A stretch of DNA of 64,000 bases from Saprospiraceae bacterium (lineage in GTDB: Bacteria; Bacteroidota; Bacteroidia; Chitinophagales; Saprospiraceae): contig JANQPA010000037.1 in assembly GCA_028285545.1 (NCBI GenBank), positions 62,001 through 126,000 of the forward strand. Direction: 5' to 3'. Positions within the stretch are counted from its first letter, which is position 1. Each line of letters opens with the position of its first letter. Under the pieces are notes generated by a model. It saw only the letters and a list, made by a program, of their open reading frames with translations, had not been told where the DNA came from and searched no databases. Positions 50,101-59,474 of this stretch are shown here, piece after piece. Both the position numbers and the translations under genes were made by a program.

Positions 50101-51511
50101 GGGAGAAACTGCCTCCATGGATCAGAATAATCTTATGGTAACCTGCCTGGATCCTAAAAACGAAACTCTTCCTATAGAGATTCATGCCTGGGATAAATTT
50201 GGTAACCATCAACCCTGTGAAACTTTTATAGTAGTTCAGGATAACGGTAAATTCTGTAGTGGTGGAATTGAAAATGGAATCATTTCTGGCGCCATTTACA
50301 CAGAAGAAGACATTCCTCTTGAGGATGTGAATGTACGCCTAAGCGGTAACAGTTCTGCAGGTGTGAAAACAGATTTTGATGGGGTATTCGAATTTATTGA
50401 TTTGGAAGAAGGAAATGACTATTCGGTTGAACCACAAAAAAATGTAGATTTTAAAAATGGGGTTTCTACCTATGATTTAGTTTTGGTCAGTAAGCATATT
50501 TTGGGAGTTGACAAATTAGAATCTCCTTACCAGGTGATTGCAGCAGATGTCAATCGCTCCAATTCAGTAACTTCTTTGGACCTTATCCATCTTAGAAAAT
50601 TAATTTTGAGTATTAACGATACTTTTCCCAATAACACCAGCTGGCGTTTTGTGGCCAGGGATCATGTGTTTCCAGAACCAGAGCGACCCTGGGTAGGAGG
50701 AATACCAGAGGTAGTGAATGTCAACAATTTGATAGGGACTTTTGATCAGGCTAATTTTATCGCCATCAAAATTGGTGACATCAATTTAAGTGCAAGAATT
50801 AACCCTTCTTTTGCTCAAAATGAAAATAGGGATACCAAAAATCCGATGACCATTCATGTTGAGGATCTCAGCATGGTCTCAGGACAGGAGTACGAGCTGA
50901 ATTTTTCAACGGCAGATCTAATGGAAACCATGGCCTGCCAATTTACACTTTCATTTGATCCGCAAAAACTAAATCTTGTTGACCTGCATTATGGTTTATT
51001 CCAGGAAGAGCACCTGGGCTTAAAATACCTACAAGATGGTCTTCTGACCATAAGCTGGAATCAACTTCAAAAACCTACAGAATCATCAGAAACCATTTTA
51101 TTTAAACTAAAATTTAGGGCCCTGGATGAAATAAGGGTTGCTGAAGCCTTTCAGATCAATTCCCGATTGACTCAAGCTGAAGCTTATTCCTTTGTGGGTC
51201 AATTAAAAAATATTAATCTGGGTTTCACCAGGACTTCTCCCGAATTAGATTTAGGATATGATCTTTATCAGAACCATCCTAACCCATTTAAGGAATACAC
51301 CTATATTCGATTTTCACTTCCCAAGGAAGCAGAAGCCAATATTTTAATTCATGATATTAGTGGCAAATTGATTAAAACCTATAGTGGACACTTTACTAAG
51401 GGGATCAATGAACTAAAAGTTAGTCGCGATGAAATCCCTAAAGGACTATTGTTTTATACTCTTCAATCAGGAGATTACCAAAAGGTGAAAAAAATGATTC
51501 TGATTGATTAA
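47159..51511 (+). CDS. Giant secreted HYR-like/dockerin/cohesin-like protein with type IX sorting domain, copy 1
   Basis: A 1450-residue secreted protein with a signal peptide (about 1-23). Residues about 140-1080 are Cys-rich beta domains with HYR-like repeats (TAPVAACFDLVNVSLGGKG, CGNMAEVLKCEFVVEDNTAP). Residues about 1099-1150 form a dockerin-like pair (NGVSTYDLVLVSKHILG and ADVNRSNSVTSLDLIHLRKL). Residues about 1215-1345 have a cohesin-like strand pattern (ACQFTLSFDPQKLNLVDLHY, ETILFKLKFRAL). The end (about 1365-1450, YQNHPNPFKEYTYIRFSLP...GLLFYTLQSG) is a type IX secretion type A sorting domain, so the protein is exported by the T9SS and anchored or released at the surface. It is a paralogue of the next gene. 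Confidence 0.82.
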   Translation: MNRNASTGLLILVLWLLNVATGNSPLLATTEKNLSTTSEFSESNFNANNDYACIGNVIVELDEDCRRNITIPMVLKGTGVDTVKGFNVLITYPNGSATLNYVQGCGDFTYEVFDREDVLVCWGNIKAEDKIAPVIAAPLKSDILTCTDVDSILNKDLYDFDGKVWQRLRDQKIIDIDTAITDNCSDLENISLFISDDFIQSPESCEEFGRIERRIQATDEKGNVSEVVKIVFIFLQPELLYDEIKDVELNICSDGAPYVLNAEEVGAPYYYNAFGNRQYVYATDTSLCNYAVTFRDDSTSISCGFKLVRTWIVTDWCDLEDPRDTIVQNIKFGDFEAPEVFCRPVPYNYSTGPFDCTATIDVPSPIVRDCNTEWTYYVEVYTKVPELNPFGIPTGDSIYVIRTEPILGDAESGYMATGIPVGEHSFYYYVSDACGNMAEVLKCEFVVEDNTAPVAACFDLVNVSLGGKGIGSVSFSDVDEGSTDNCEIESLQLRREINEDCLDAYVDAALSGNEGRYSFSDLVKDEGENIWRHNEEIVVTKKGSIYYSAYMDDVIVNCCDIGTIVTIEMRVVDKAGNTNSCWSLLQIEDKLSPLCLPPDDVLVDCDTALLSRNEYSDTTILQQYYGKAQASDNCNAIAVELTPVVNVDQCGFGTITRRFQAIDTYGNKSGICMQTITIRGIYDYELKFPADESSIVCGVSDPDTLLYELLACENIIVNVEEEIFDAADDACYKIFRTYSVMNWCEYDGISDPLVIGRDEDKDGIIGEEVFLLRRRDGTFYIDENNNEEDGFIRSGTSGGFWQYTQIIKVYDNQAPVLSFGALDPFCSYDTPSGPEDICNGDVMVPFTVSDNCTIEELETRVFLDEGSDGQNMVEITNSAMLSRDGQEYTFTGSLPIGPHRLQVRVVDPCGNFIVKAIPFEVIDCKAPFPICIQGVTVELMPVDQDGNGVPDFGMNLVPARALIGSEVFDCSGEVTYSINRKGETASMDQNNLMVTCLDPKNETLPIEIHAWDKFGNHQPCETFIVVQDNGKFCSGGIENGIISGAIYTEEDIPLEDVNVRLSGNSSAGVKTDFDGVFEFIDLEEGNDYSVEPQKNVDFKNGVSTYDLVLVSKHILGVDKLESPYQVIAADVNRSNSVTSLDLIHLRKLILSINDTFPNNTSWRFVARDHVFPEPERPWVGGIPEVVNVNNLIGTFDQANFIAIKIGDINLSARINPSFAQNENRDTKNPMTIHVEDLSMVSGQEYELNFSTADLMETMACQFTLSFDPQKLNLVDLHYGLFQEEHLGLKYLQDGLLTISWNQLQKPTESSETILFKLKFRALDEIRVAEAFQINSRLTQAEAYSFVGQLKNINLGFTRTSPELDLGYDLYQNHPNPFKEYTYIRFSLPKEAEANILIHDISGKLIKTYSGHFTKGINELKVSRDEIPKGLLFYTLQSGDYQKVKKMILID

Positions 51512-52138
51512 ACTGTCCTTTTTCTGATACTTTGCTTAAAAAATACCAGAACCTGTATTAATTTATTTGTGACTAAAGCTGCAATTATTATTGAATATTC
51601 ATATATTTGTAGCAGCTTTTTACTGATTTATCCTTTCACCATTTTTTGCTACCCCTTAAATTAGGACTACCCAACTATTGTAGCTGTAAGATATTAGTTT
51701 TATCTTTCAGGCGAAAAAGCAAATATTTCAACCCTTTACCCATTAAAAAACTGGACTTTGGTCCATTAATGCTGAAAAATTTAAAGTGAGAATACAGATT
51801 TTGTGGCTTAGCATTAAATAAGAATTAGAACCATAGCGAACGAACATATTAAACATATTTACAAACTTATTAATTATAATCTCCATGAAACACATCTATC
51901 GACTCGCCCAGTCGCCTGCTTGTATTGTGATAAGGTCACGGACAAGGAGTAAATCTGGCACACTTATTGCAAATCTTTTTACTGTTAACCCTTACGATCT
52001 CATTTCTTCCTAGACCGGAATGAAGGCCCAATCTTGATGTTGATAAAATGTATTCTTCATCGAAATGGGTTTTGAGAGGCTAAAGCTTTTGAGAGAAAAC
52101 ACACTTTTTAAGTATCTACTGCCAAAAATGAACGTCAA
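51512..52138. other. Long intergenic region between the giant paralogues
   Basis: A 627-bp stretch between the two giant genes. It is A/T-rich except for a more GC-rich patch around 51900-51960, with a small hairpin CGACT-N5-AGTCG (51900-51914). A short frame at 51885-52013 (42 codons) has no support as a gene. A long leader with its own promoter is likely, because the gap is too large for one operon. Confidence 0.45.
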
Positions 52139-55100
52139 ATGAAATACTTGATGTTAAGAATGGCAAGTTTCAAACCGGTTAACATGAAAAGATTTCAACA
52201 TACTAGCTTTTTATCAACGAACTTCCTAATCTTCTTTGCCTTGCTATCCGCACAGCTAAGACCGGATAGAGCCCTTTTAAATGAAACTTCTGACTCCTTG
52301 CCGGAAACACAATTGGCTGTAATGTGTACCGATCCTGTTATACGAAATATAAGCAGTTCAACAGATTCTATTTGCAGCGGTGATCGCGTATTTTTACAAG
52401 TTGATGGCGATTTGAATGATGCCGATAATTGGTTTTGGTATATAGGAGAATGTGGTGCAGAACAGCCCCTGGCAGTAGGCTCATTTATTACAGTAACTCC
52501 AGACACCACTACTACCTACTATATGCGCGGAGAGGGAGAAGAATGTTTCCCCAATGGACTGGCATGTCTAACCATTACCATTACCGTAATAGATTCGATA
52601 GCACCAGAAATATCCTGTATCGGAGATCAAATAGGACAGGTAGATGCCAATTGTGAATACGTCATACCCGATTATCGTGTTCTGGTCATAGCTACTGACA
52701 ACTGCGTTAAAGAGCCTAATATTGAACAATTCCCTCCTCCCAATACCGTAGTTTCCGAAAACACGGAAGTTATTCTGGTTGCATCAGACAAAAATAATAA
52801 TTCAGATACCTGCTCTTTCCGACTGTTGTTAACGGATCCTTTCCCACCAGTGATGGCCTGTAAAGATGTCAATATTTATTTAACCCCAGAGACAAATCTT
52901 GCCTATTTAGAGCCTTGGATGATAGATGCTGGAACCACCGATGCCTGCGGGGATATCAAACTTAGAATTGACAATACCACTTTTGACTGTACCCAACTGG
53001 GCAACCATAAAGTGGTTTTAACATCTGAAGATAGGGTTGGAAATATATCTACCTGTGAATCGAATGTAACGGTTCTGGATACTTTGTCTCCCGTTGCTTT
53101 ATGTAAAGATATTGACCTGATTCTAGATGCACAAGGGCAAGCCAGTCTTACTGCATTTGATATAGACGGCGGATCCTCTGATAATTGTGAAATAGATTTA
53201 CTTGAAGTTGACATAAATAGTTTTACTTGCTCCGAAGCGGGCTCTCAGTCTGTTCAACTTACCATTACTGATGGTTCGGGAAATACAGCTTCTTGTGTTT
53301 CTTTGGTAAACTTGAAAGATACCACTCCTCCGGTAATAGTTGGCCAGGCCATGAGTTTGACCTTAAATGAAACAGGTAATACCCTTCTAAAAACAAGTGA
53401 TGTTGATAATGGTACTTTCGATAATTGTGGATTGGATACTGTATGGTTGAGCAGATACCAGTTTGACTGTAGCAATACGGGTGTAAATACAGTTGTACTG
53501 CATGCAAGGGATAAGGCAGGTAATGAAAGCAGCACTACTTTTTCCATAACTGTTAGCGATCCGGTAATGCCAACCATTGATTGTGGAGGTGATCGGGAAA
53601 TATTATTGGTGAATGGATGTTCCTTTGACATTCCTGATTATTCACAACAAATAAATATTATAGACAATTGCAGTGGTGCCCAAATTATTGAACAAATTCC
53701 AGCTCCTGGAACCTCTATTGAAAAAGATACTGAAGTATTTATAAAAGCAAGTGATTTGGCAGGTAATGAAGTATCCTGTTCGTTTATGCTGATTGTAAAG
53801 GATGCTTCTGTACCTCAGATAGGATGTATTGGCGATCAAACTACCCCATATGTAAATAATTGTGAAGGTGTGGTTGGTGATTATAGACAATTGCCTACAA
53901 TTACGGATAATTGTGGAAATGGGGGTTTAACAATTACTCAGGTTCCAGCCCCTGGAACCATAATTACGGCCAATACACTTGTAAAGATTATTGTAGTGGA
54001 TGAGGCTTTAAATAGTGCAGAGTGCGAATTCGAATTATTGTTGGTAGATAATAATCCTCCACAGATTAGCTGCATTGGTGATCAGGTTATTCTTACAGAT
54101 GCAAATTGTTCGGCCACCGTTCCTGATTTTATTAATCAGGTTTCTGTAGTAGATGAGTGTCAGAATGGCCTACAAATCATCCAGGAACCCGCAGCAGGTA
54201 CAGCTATTCAAGGAGAAACGATGATAAAAATAACGGCAACTGATGCCTCTGGAAATTCCCAGGATTGCTCCTTCAAATTAAACATAAAGGATGAAATAAA
54301 ACCTACTCTTTCTTGTAATAATATCATTTTTATTGATATTGAAAATAATGGATTGGTAGAACTGAAACCAGAACGGCTGGAAAGCTTTGTAAGTGATAAT
54401 TGTGGTACCCCACAAATTGATATCAGCCGCCGCTTTTTTGACTGTGCTTCAGTTGGATATAATAAAATCACCTTAACGGCAACAGACCCTGCCGGTAACT
54501 CTTCCTCTTGTGAAGTAACGGTAGGTGTTCGTGCTTCGGATGCCTGTGATCTTCCCGACATAGGGAACAGTGATGAAGATATGACCTTGCCCAGCGACAC
54601 CCAGATTGGTGACCCCTGCAGTTGTATGGGGTCAGGACGTTTTTCTGAGGAAATAGTCATTGGGCCCAGCAAATCTAATCAGAGTTGGGAGGTAGACCAA
54701 ACCGACTTGCTCGAAATTGGTTCAGCAAATGTTATTCCATCAGGTACTCCATTTATGGAAATTCCTTATTCTAACGATTCCAGTCTGTATGTATTAGCTG
54801 GAATTCATATGGATGGACAGGGCTATACCCTAACGGCAAAGAGTTCATTTTTCCCTGGCAAGACCCTTAAGATCACTAACATTTGTTATTATCCAAAACC
54901 CAGAATCCTCAATCTTGACAATAACTACTGTGTAAAAACTTCCCCATTTGAATTACAGGGAACTGTAGGGACCAATATTGAAGGAACGGGAACATTTAAA
55001 GTTAATGGAGTAGTAACAACTACTTTTGACCCTCAGGCTTTAGGTATTGGGGCTCATTTAGTTGAATATTCATGGGATGCCGGTAATCCAGCGGGAGCTT

Positions 55101-58100
55101 TGGCACCAAACAGTATGGGATGTATTGAAAGTATTACCCAGGCTGTCCAGGTAAATGAATCAACTCCGAATTTCTCATGTAATGATTTGGTACGCGTAAA
55201 TGCTACAGATGCCTGTGAAGCATTTGTTACTCCTGACATGATCATCAATGCTAATTTGTATTGTCTGAGTGATTATCGGGTATTGATCGTTAACCCCGAT
55301 GGAGGAGGATATTTGCCTAACCCTATTCCTTCTGATTATTTTGGCCGGACACTTAGGACAATAGTAGAGCATACTCCTTCGAAAAATTTCTGCGAAGGAA
55401 GAATAATTATGGAGGATAAAACCCCTCCAGTTATTGATTGTCCCGGACAAGAATTCGATTTTACTTGTACAGATTATGACTCCATCTTTAATCAGGAAAA
55501 AGCATTTGATGCCATTAATTTTAATTTGCTTTTAAACATTTATGATGCCTGTCATGATAGAAGTGATGTGACGATTAACTGGACTGATGAGTTTATCGCT
55601 ACTACCGATGAATGTGATAATTTTGGGAAAATAATAAGATCGATAGATGCCATAGATGCAGCAGGTAACCTGGCCCAACGCTGTCAAATTGTATTTAACC
55701 TCAAAACGCCGGAATTAGAAATTGACTTAATAGAAAAATCTTTTGATTGGGATATTTGTGGACAGAAAAGCCTTTTATTAGATGATCAAGGTCACCCGGA
55801 CCCAACAGTAAGTGGTGCTCCATATTTTATTAATGGTTTTGGAGATACCGTATTTGTATTTGGTCGATCCGTGTGCAATTTTGCAGTAGGTTATAATGAC
55901 GTGGTGCTTCCGGATTGCGGACTTTCTTATGAGATTTTAAGAACCTGGACCTTCACTGATCCTTGTAGCAATACTCCTTTTAGGGAATTAGTTCAGATCT
56001 TAAGAGTAAAAGACAAAACAGCTCCTACCGTAAGCCTTCCAGGTGTTGATGACTTAGTATATTCCACTGGCCCTTTTGACTGCACCTCCGCCTTTAGAGT
56101 TCCCGAACCAAAAATAGAGGATTGTAATATGACCAGCTACTCAGTTGAGATAAGATCCGTGGTTCCGGCATTAGATGTTTTTGGTATTCCTATTCCAGGA
56201 AAATTTGACACCATTACCTTAAACTCAACCATAACTGGCAATAGCCGCAATGGATATTTTGCCTCCAATGTGCCGGTAGGGGAACACTATCTAGTTTATA
56301 AGGCAGCCGATGATTGTAACAACTTAGCAATACCATTCTGGAAAAAATTCAAAGTAGAAGATCAAATTGCTCCCGTTGCCATTTGTGGTGATGATATTAA
56401 TTTTTCTATTGGCGGAAACGGAGTAGGGCAATTATTGGTTAGCGATGTCAATCAAGGGAGTCGTGATAATTGCAGTGAAATAGAATTGAGTATGCGTCGC
56501 GAAATTAAGCAATCCTGCCTTGATGCCTATGTAAGAGATGTTGTCGGTCAGCAAATTACAGGCGACTTAAGCCTGGCAGACCTGGAAAAAAAGGGAGATG
56601 AATATTTTTATAAAGGAGAATTGGTAATCGTTTTTGAAGAAGGAAAATATTATTCCAGCTATAACGAATTACTATATTTTTTCTGCTGTGATGTGGGCAC
56701 CAGCGTAACCGTCCAATTATTGGTAACTGATGCCTCCGGAAATACTAATTTCTGTTGGATAAATATTGCTGTAGAGGATAAGGTGCCACCTTTAATAACA
56801 CCTCCCTTAGGAGTAACAGCTGATTGCGATACGCTAACATTCGGTATTACTGACCTTAATGATACTTTACAGCTTCAGCAAAAATTCGGTAATGCCACAG
56901 CTACCGATAACTGTGGTGCCGTAACTCTTGAGTTGGCACCCCAGGTAAGCCTGGATAATTGTGGAGTAGGCCAGATCGTCCGACGTTTCCGTGCGGTTGA
57001 TGCTTCCGGAAATCAATCGGGAATAGCGCAGCAGGTGATTACTGTTCAAGCTAAAAACAATTATGAGATTAAACTTCCAATGGATGCGGTATCCGCACAA
57101 TGTGGAATTTTTGAAGCGGATACATTAGAATTTAAAGAAATTGCTTGTGATCAGTTATTGATCAATGTAAAGGATGATGTATTTTCTCCCTCTGGTGATG
57201 AATGTTATAAAATCCTTCGTACTTATCAGGTAATCAATTGGTGCGAACACAATGGAATTGATGATCCAATAACCATTGGAAGAGATGAAGATGGCGATAA
57301 TATTCCTGGTGAGGAAGTGTTCATCCTGCGTCGCCGAAATAGAGTTTATCTGGATAATAATGATGATGAAACCGATGGCTTCATAAGAGAACTGACTTCT
57401 GTGGGATTCTGGAAATACACTCAGATTATTAATGTCTATGATACAGAAGCTCCTACCATTGATTATACGGAACCTGCCGAACCTTTCTGCACTTTTGGCG
57501 ATACGGACAGTGGTTGTGAGGCCGAAGTTACATTAGATTTTGGTACTGCTGATGCCTGTAGTCCCAGTGATTTGAGAGTAGAAGTATTTTTTGATTTAAA
57601 TGGAGAAATCAATAATAGAGTTGATAAAACCGGAACCAATGAAGTAAGTATTGTTGACGGACGCTATCAATTCAAAAGTAATGTTCCCATTGGGGTTCAT
57701 CGCTTGTTTGTGCGTGTTACAGATGCATGTGGTAACCAAAGTTCTGCTTCTATACCTTTTGAGGTGGTGGATTGTAAAGTAGCCAGTCCTATTTGTAAGG
57801 GAATAACTGTTGAAATAATGGCCTTTGATACGGATAAAGACAATATTCCTGATACTGGAATGGCCATTGTGCCAGCCAGAGCAGTGCTTCAAAGTTTGGA
57901 TTCACTCAATGATTGTTCCGGAAACCTTACTTATTCTATTCACAGGGTCGAAGAAACCCTTATTGATCCGAATCAGAAGGAAATTATTTTCACCTGTGCA
58001 GATTCCATCAATCAGGCCATTCCCGTAAAGGTATATGTTTGGGATCAGGCCTTTAACCCACTTTCTGTTCAGCCAGATGGTACTGTTGGAGGACCTAACT

Positions 58101-59398
58101 ACAGCGTTTGTGAAAGTTTTGTGGTGCTCCAGGACAACCTGTTCGGCATTTGTGCCGAAGCCAGTTTTGCTCAAATTGATGGTTCCATTGTTACAGAAGA
58201 AGATCAGGCCATTGAAGGGGTGATGGTGAAATTAAGTGGCATCTTTTCAGACTCTATTGTTACGGATATTGATGGTTTCTATAATTTTGAAGAAATAGAA
58301 ATAAACTATGATTATTCTGTTCAGCCAGAACTCAATCATGATTATAAAAATGGAGTTTCTACCATTGATATGGTTTTGATCAGTAAGCATATATTGGGCA
58401 CTGAATCCCTGCCTACGCCATATAGGATGATTGCTGGAGATATTAACAATTCTGGAACAGTAACTACCTTTGACCTGATTCAAATGCGCAAGCTGATTTT
58501 AGCCCTTGAGGATGAATTTAGTAATAATTCGAGCTGGCGATTTATAGATGCCAAGCAAGAATTCCCCAACCCATTAAATCCATGGCTTGCTCCATTAAAA
58601 GAGGTAGTTAATTTTAACAATATTGATATTTCTGAACTCTCAGCCGATTTTGTTGGGATTAAGATTGGTGATGTCAATTTGAATGCACAAACAAACAGTC
58701 TGAGACATTCACCACGTAATGTTAAAGGAATTTTTGAAGTGGATGTTGCAGAGCAAGAGTTGAGAAGAGGGGCTATTACAGAGGTCGTGTTTACTTCTGA
58801 AATGATGCAGGACCTAACGGGCTATCAGTACACCCTTGAATTTGATCCTCAACAGTTGGAATTAACAGAAATTGAATATGGACTTGCTGAAGAAGGTGAT
58901 TTTGGTTTCAAATATTTAGATGAAGGAATGATAACCACCAGTTGGTATAAAAAAGGAGAGTTTAATAATACAAATGAACCATTATTTACCTTAAAATTCA
59001 AAGCCGGCAACTCTGGACTATTGAGTGATGCTTTAAGGATTTCTTCTAGGTTGACTTCAGCAGAGGCCTATAATTCTTCTTTGGAAGATTTAGATGTTCA
59101 GCTGAATTTCAAGGATATGCAGGGGCAGCGCATCACGCCTAATTTTAGCCTTTCACAAAACCGACCGAATCCGTTTAACGATTTTACCATTATAGATTTT
59201 ACTCTTCCTGAACCTGGTCCGGCCAGTTTAAGCATCTTTGATGCCAATGGAAGATTAATTAAATTCATTAATGGACAATTCGACGCCGGTCATAATACCA
59301 TTGAACTCAATAGTGCTGGATTACCTAAAGGATTATTGTACTATCGATTAGAAAGTGGTGCCCACCAGGCTATTCGAAAAATGATCCTTGTTGAGTAA
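52139..59398 (+). CDS. Giant secreted HYR-repeat/dockerin/cohesin-like protein with type IX sorting domain, copy 2
   Basis: A 2419-residue secreted protein. The true start may be the ATG at 52184, which begins the signal peptide MKRFQHTSFLSTNFLIFFAL. The N-terminal half has an Ig-like module (SICSGDRVFLQVDG) and about eight HYR-like modules of 75-85 residues (for example PEISCIGDQIGQVDANCEY, PPQISCIGDQVILTDANCSA, each closing with GN-x-SxC and a strand ending D). From about 1095 to the end it is collinear with the preceding protein, including the block CGVGQIVRRFRAVDASGN, the dockerin-like pair (NGVSTIDMVLISKHILG, GDINNSGTVTTFDLIQMRKL; about 2067-2125), the cohesin-like domain (about 2190-2320) and the sorting domain (about 2335-2419, NRPNPFNDFTIIDFTLP). 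It is likely a surface adhesion or matrix protein. Confidence 0.85.
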   Translation: MKYLMLRMASFKPVNMKRFQHTSFLSTNFLIFFALLSAQLRPDRALLNETSDSLPETQLAVMCTDPVIRNISSSTDSICSGDRVFLQVDGDLNDADNWFWYIGECGAEQPLAVGSFITVTPDTTTTYYMRGEGEECFPNGLACLTITITVIDSIAPEISCIGDQIGQVDANCEYVIPDYRVLVIATDNCVKEPNIEQFPPPNTVVSENTEVILVASDKNNNSDTCSFRLLLTDPFPPVMACKDVNIYLTPETNLAYLEPWMIDAGTTDACGDIKLRIDNTTFDCTQLGNHKVVLTSEDRVGNISTCESNVTVLDTLSPVALCKDIDLILDAQGQASLTAFDIDGGSSDNCEIDLLEVDINSFTCSEAGSQSVQLTITDGSGNTASCVSLVNLKDTTPPVIVGQAMSLTLNETGNTLLKTSDVDNGTFDNCGLDTVWLSRYQFDCSNTGVNTVVLHARDKAGNESSTTFSITVSDPVMPTIDCGGDREILLVNGCSFDIPDYSQQINIIDNCSGAQIIEQIPAPGTSIEKDTEVFIKASDLAGNEVSCSFMLIVKDASVPQIGCIGDQTTPYVNNCEGVVGDYRQLPTITDNCGNGGLTITQVPAPGTIITANTLVKIIVVDEALNSAECEFELLLVDNNPPQISCIGDQVILTDANCSATVPDFINQVSVVDECQNGLQIIQEPAAGTAIQGETMIKITATDASGNSQDCSFKLNIKDEIKPTLSCNNIIFIDIENNGLVELKPERLESFVSDNCGTPQIDISRRFFDCASVGYNKITLTATDPAGNSSSCEVTVGVRASDACDLPDIGNSDEDMTLPSDTQIGDPCSCMGSGRFSEEIVIGPSKSNQSWEVDQTDLLEIGSANVIPSGTPFMEIPYSNDSSLYVLAGIHMDGQGYTLTAKSSFFPGKTLKITNICYYPKPRILNLDNNYCVKTSPFELQGTVGTNIEGTGTFKVNGVVTTTFDPQALGIGAHLVEYSWDAGNPAGALAPNSMGCIESITQAVQVNESTPNFSCNDLVRVNATDACEAFVTPDMIINANLYCLSDYRVLIVNPDGGGYLPNPIPSDYFGRTLRTIVEHTPSKNFCEGRIIMEDKTPPVIDCPGQEFDFTCTDYDSIFNQEKAFDAINFNLLLNIYDACHDRSDVTINWTDEFIATTDECDNFGKIIRSIDAIDAAGNLAQRCQIVFNLKTPELEIDLIEKSFDWDICGQKSLLLDDQGHPDPTVSGAPYFINGFGDTVFVFGRSVCNFAVGYNDVVLPDCGLSYEILRTWTFTDPCSNTPFRELVQILRVKDKTAPTVSLPGVDDLVYSTGPFDCTSAFRVPEPKIEDCNMTSYSVEIRSVVPALDVFGIPIPGKFDTITLNSTITGNSRNGYFASNVPVGEHYLVYKAADDCNNLAIPFWKKFKVEDQIAPVAICGDDINFSIGGNGVGQLLVSDVNQGSRDNCSEIELSMRREIKQSCLDAYVRDVVGQQITGDLSLADLEKKGDEYFYKGELVIVFEEGKYYSSYNELLYFFCCDVGTSVTVQLLVTDASGNTNFCWINIAVEDKVPPLITPPLGVTADCDTLTFGITDLNDTLQLQQKFGNATATDNCGAVTLELAPQVSLDNCGVGQIVRRFRAVDASGNQSGIAQQVITVQAKNNYEIKLPMDAVSAQCGIFEADTLEFKEIACDQLLINVKDDVFSPSGDECYKILRTYQVINWCEHNGIDDPITIGRDEDGDNIPGEEVFILRRRNRVYLDNNDDETDGFIRELTSVGFWKYTQIINVYDTEAPTIDYTEPAEPFCTFGDTDSGCEAEVTLDFGTADACSPSDLRVEVFFDLNGEINNRVDKTGTNEVSIVDGRYQFKSNVPIGVHRLFVRVTDACGNQSSASIPFEVVDCKVASPICKGITVEIMAFDTDKDNIPDTGMAIVPARAVLQSLDSLNDCSGNLTYSIHRVEETLIDPNQKEIIFTCADSINQAIPVKVYVWDQAFNPLSVQPDGTVGGPNYSVCESFVVLQDNLFGICAEASFAQIDGSIVTEEDQAIEGVMVKLSGIFSDSIVTDIDGFYNFEEIEINYDYSVQPELNHDYKNGVSTIDMVLISKHILGTESLPTPYRMIAGDINNSGTVTTFDLIQMRKLILALEDEFSNNSSWRFIDAKQEFPNPLNPWLAPLKEVVNFNNIDISELSADFVGIKIGDVNLNAQTNSLRHSPRNVKGIFEVDVAEQELRRGAITEVVFTSEMMQDLTGYQYTLEFDPQQLELTEIEYGLAEEGDFGFKYLDEGMITTSWYKKGEFNNTNEPLFTLKFKAGNSGLLSDALRISSRLTSAEAYNSSLEDLDVQLNFKDMQGQRITPNFSLSQNRPNPFNDFTIIDFTLPEPGPASLSIFDANGRLIKFINGQFDAGHNTIELNSAGLPKGLLYYRLESGAHQAIRKMILVE

Positions 59399-59412
59399 CT
59401 AAGAGAACAAAA

Positions 59413-59464
59413 ATATTTAATAGCAATTCTGCCGGCGGCCGCCGGCAGAATTGCTATTAAATAT
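59413..59464. terminator. 52-bp perfect palindrome between giant gene and FRG gene
   Basis: Positions 59413-59438 and 59439-59464 are perfect reverse complements with no spacer. The ends are A/T-rich and the centre is GCCGGCGGCCGCCGGC. It fills most of the 76-bp gap between the giant gene stop (59398) and the FRG gene start (59475). It may terminate the giant transcript or control the downstream gene. Confidence 0.8.
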
Positions 59465-59474
59465 ATCTATAATT

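Noticed and set aside
51885-52013. A 42-codon frame starting MKHIYRLAQSPACIVIRSRT in the gap between the giant genes
   Set aside because: No signal peptide, motif or coding context; too short and of random composition. Kept only as a note in the intergenic entry.
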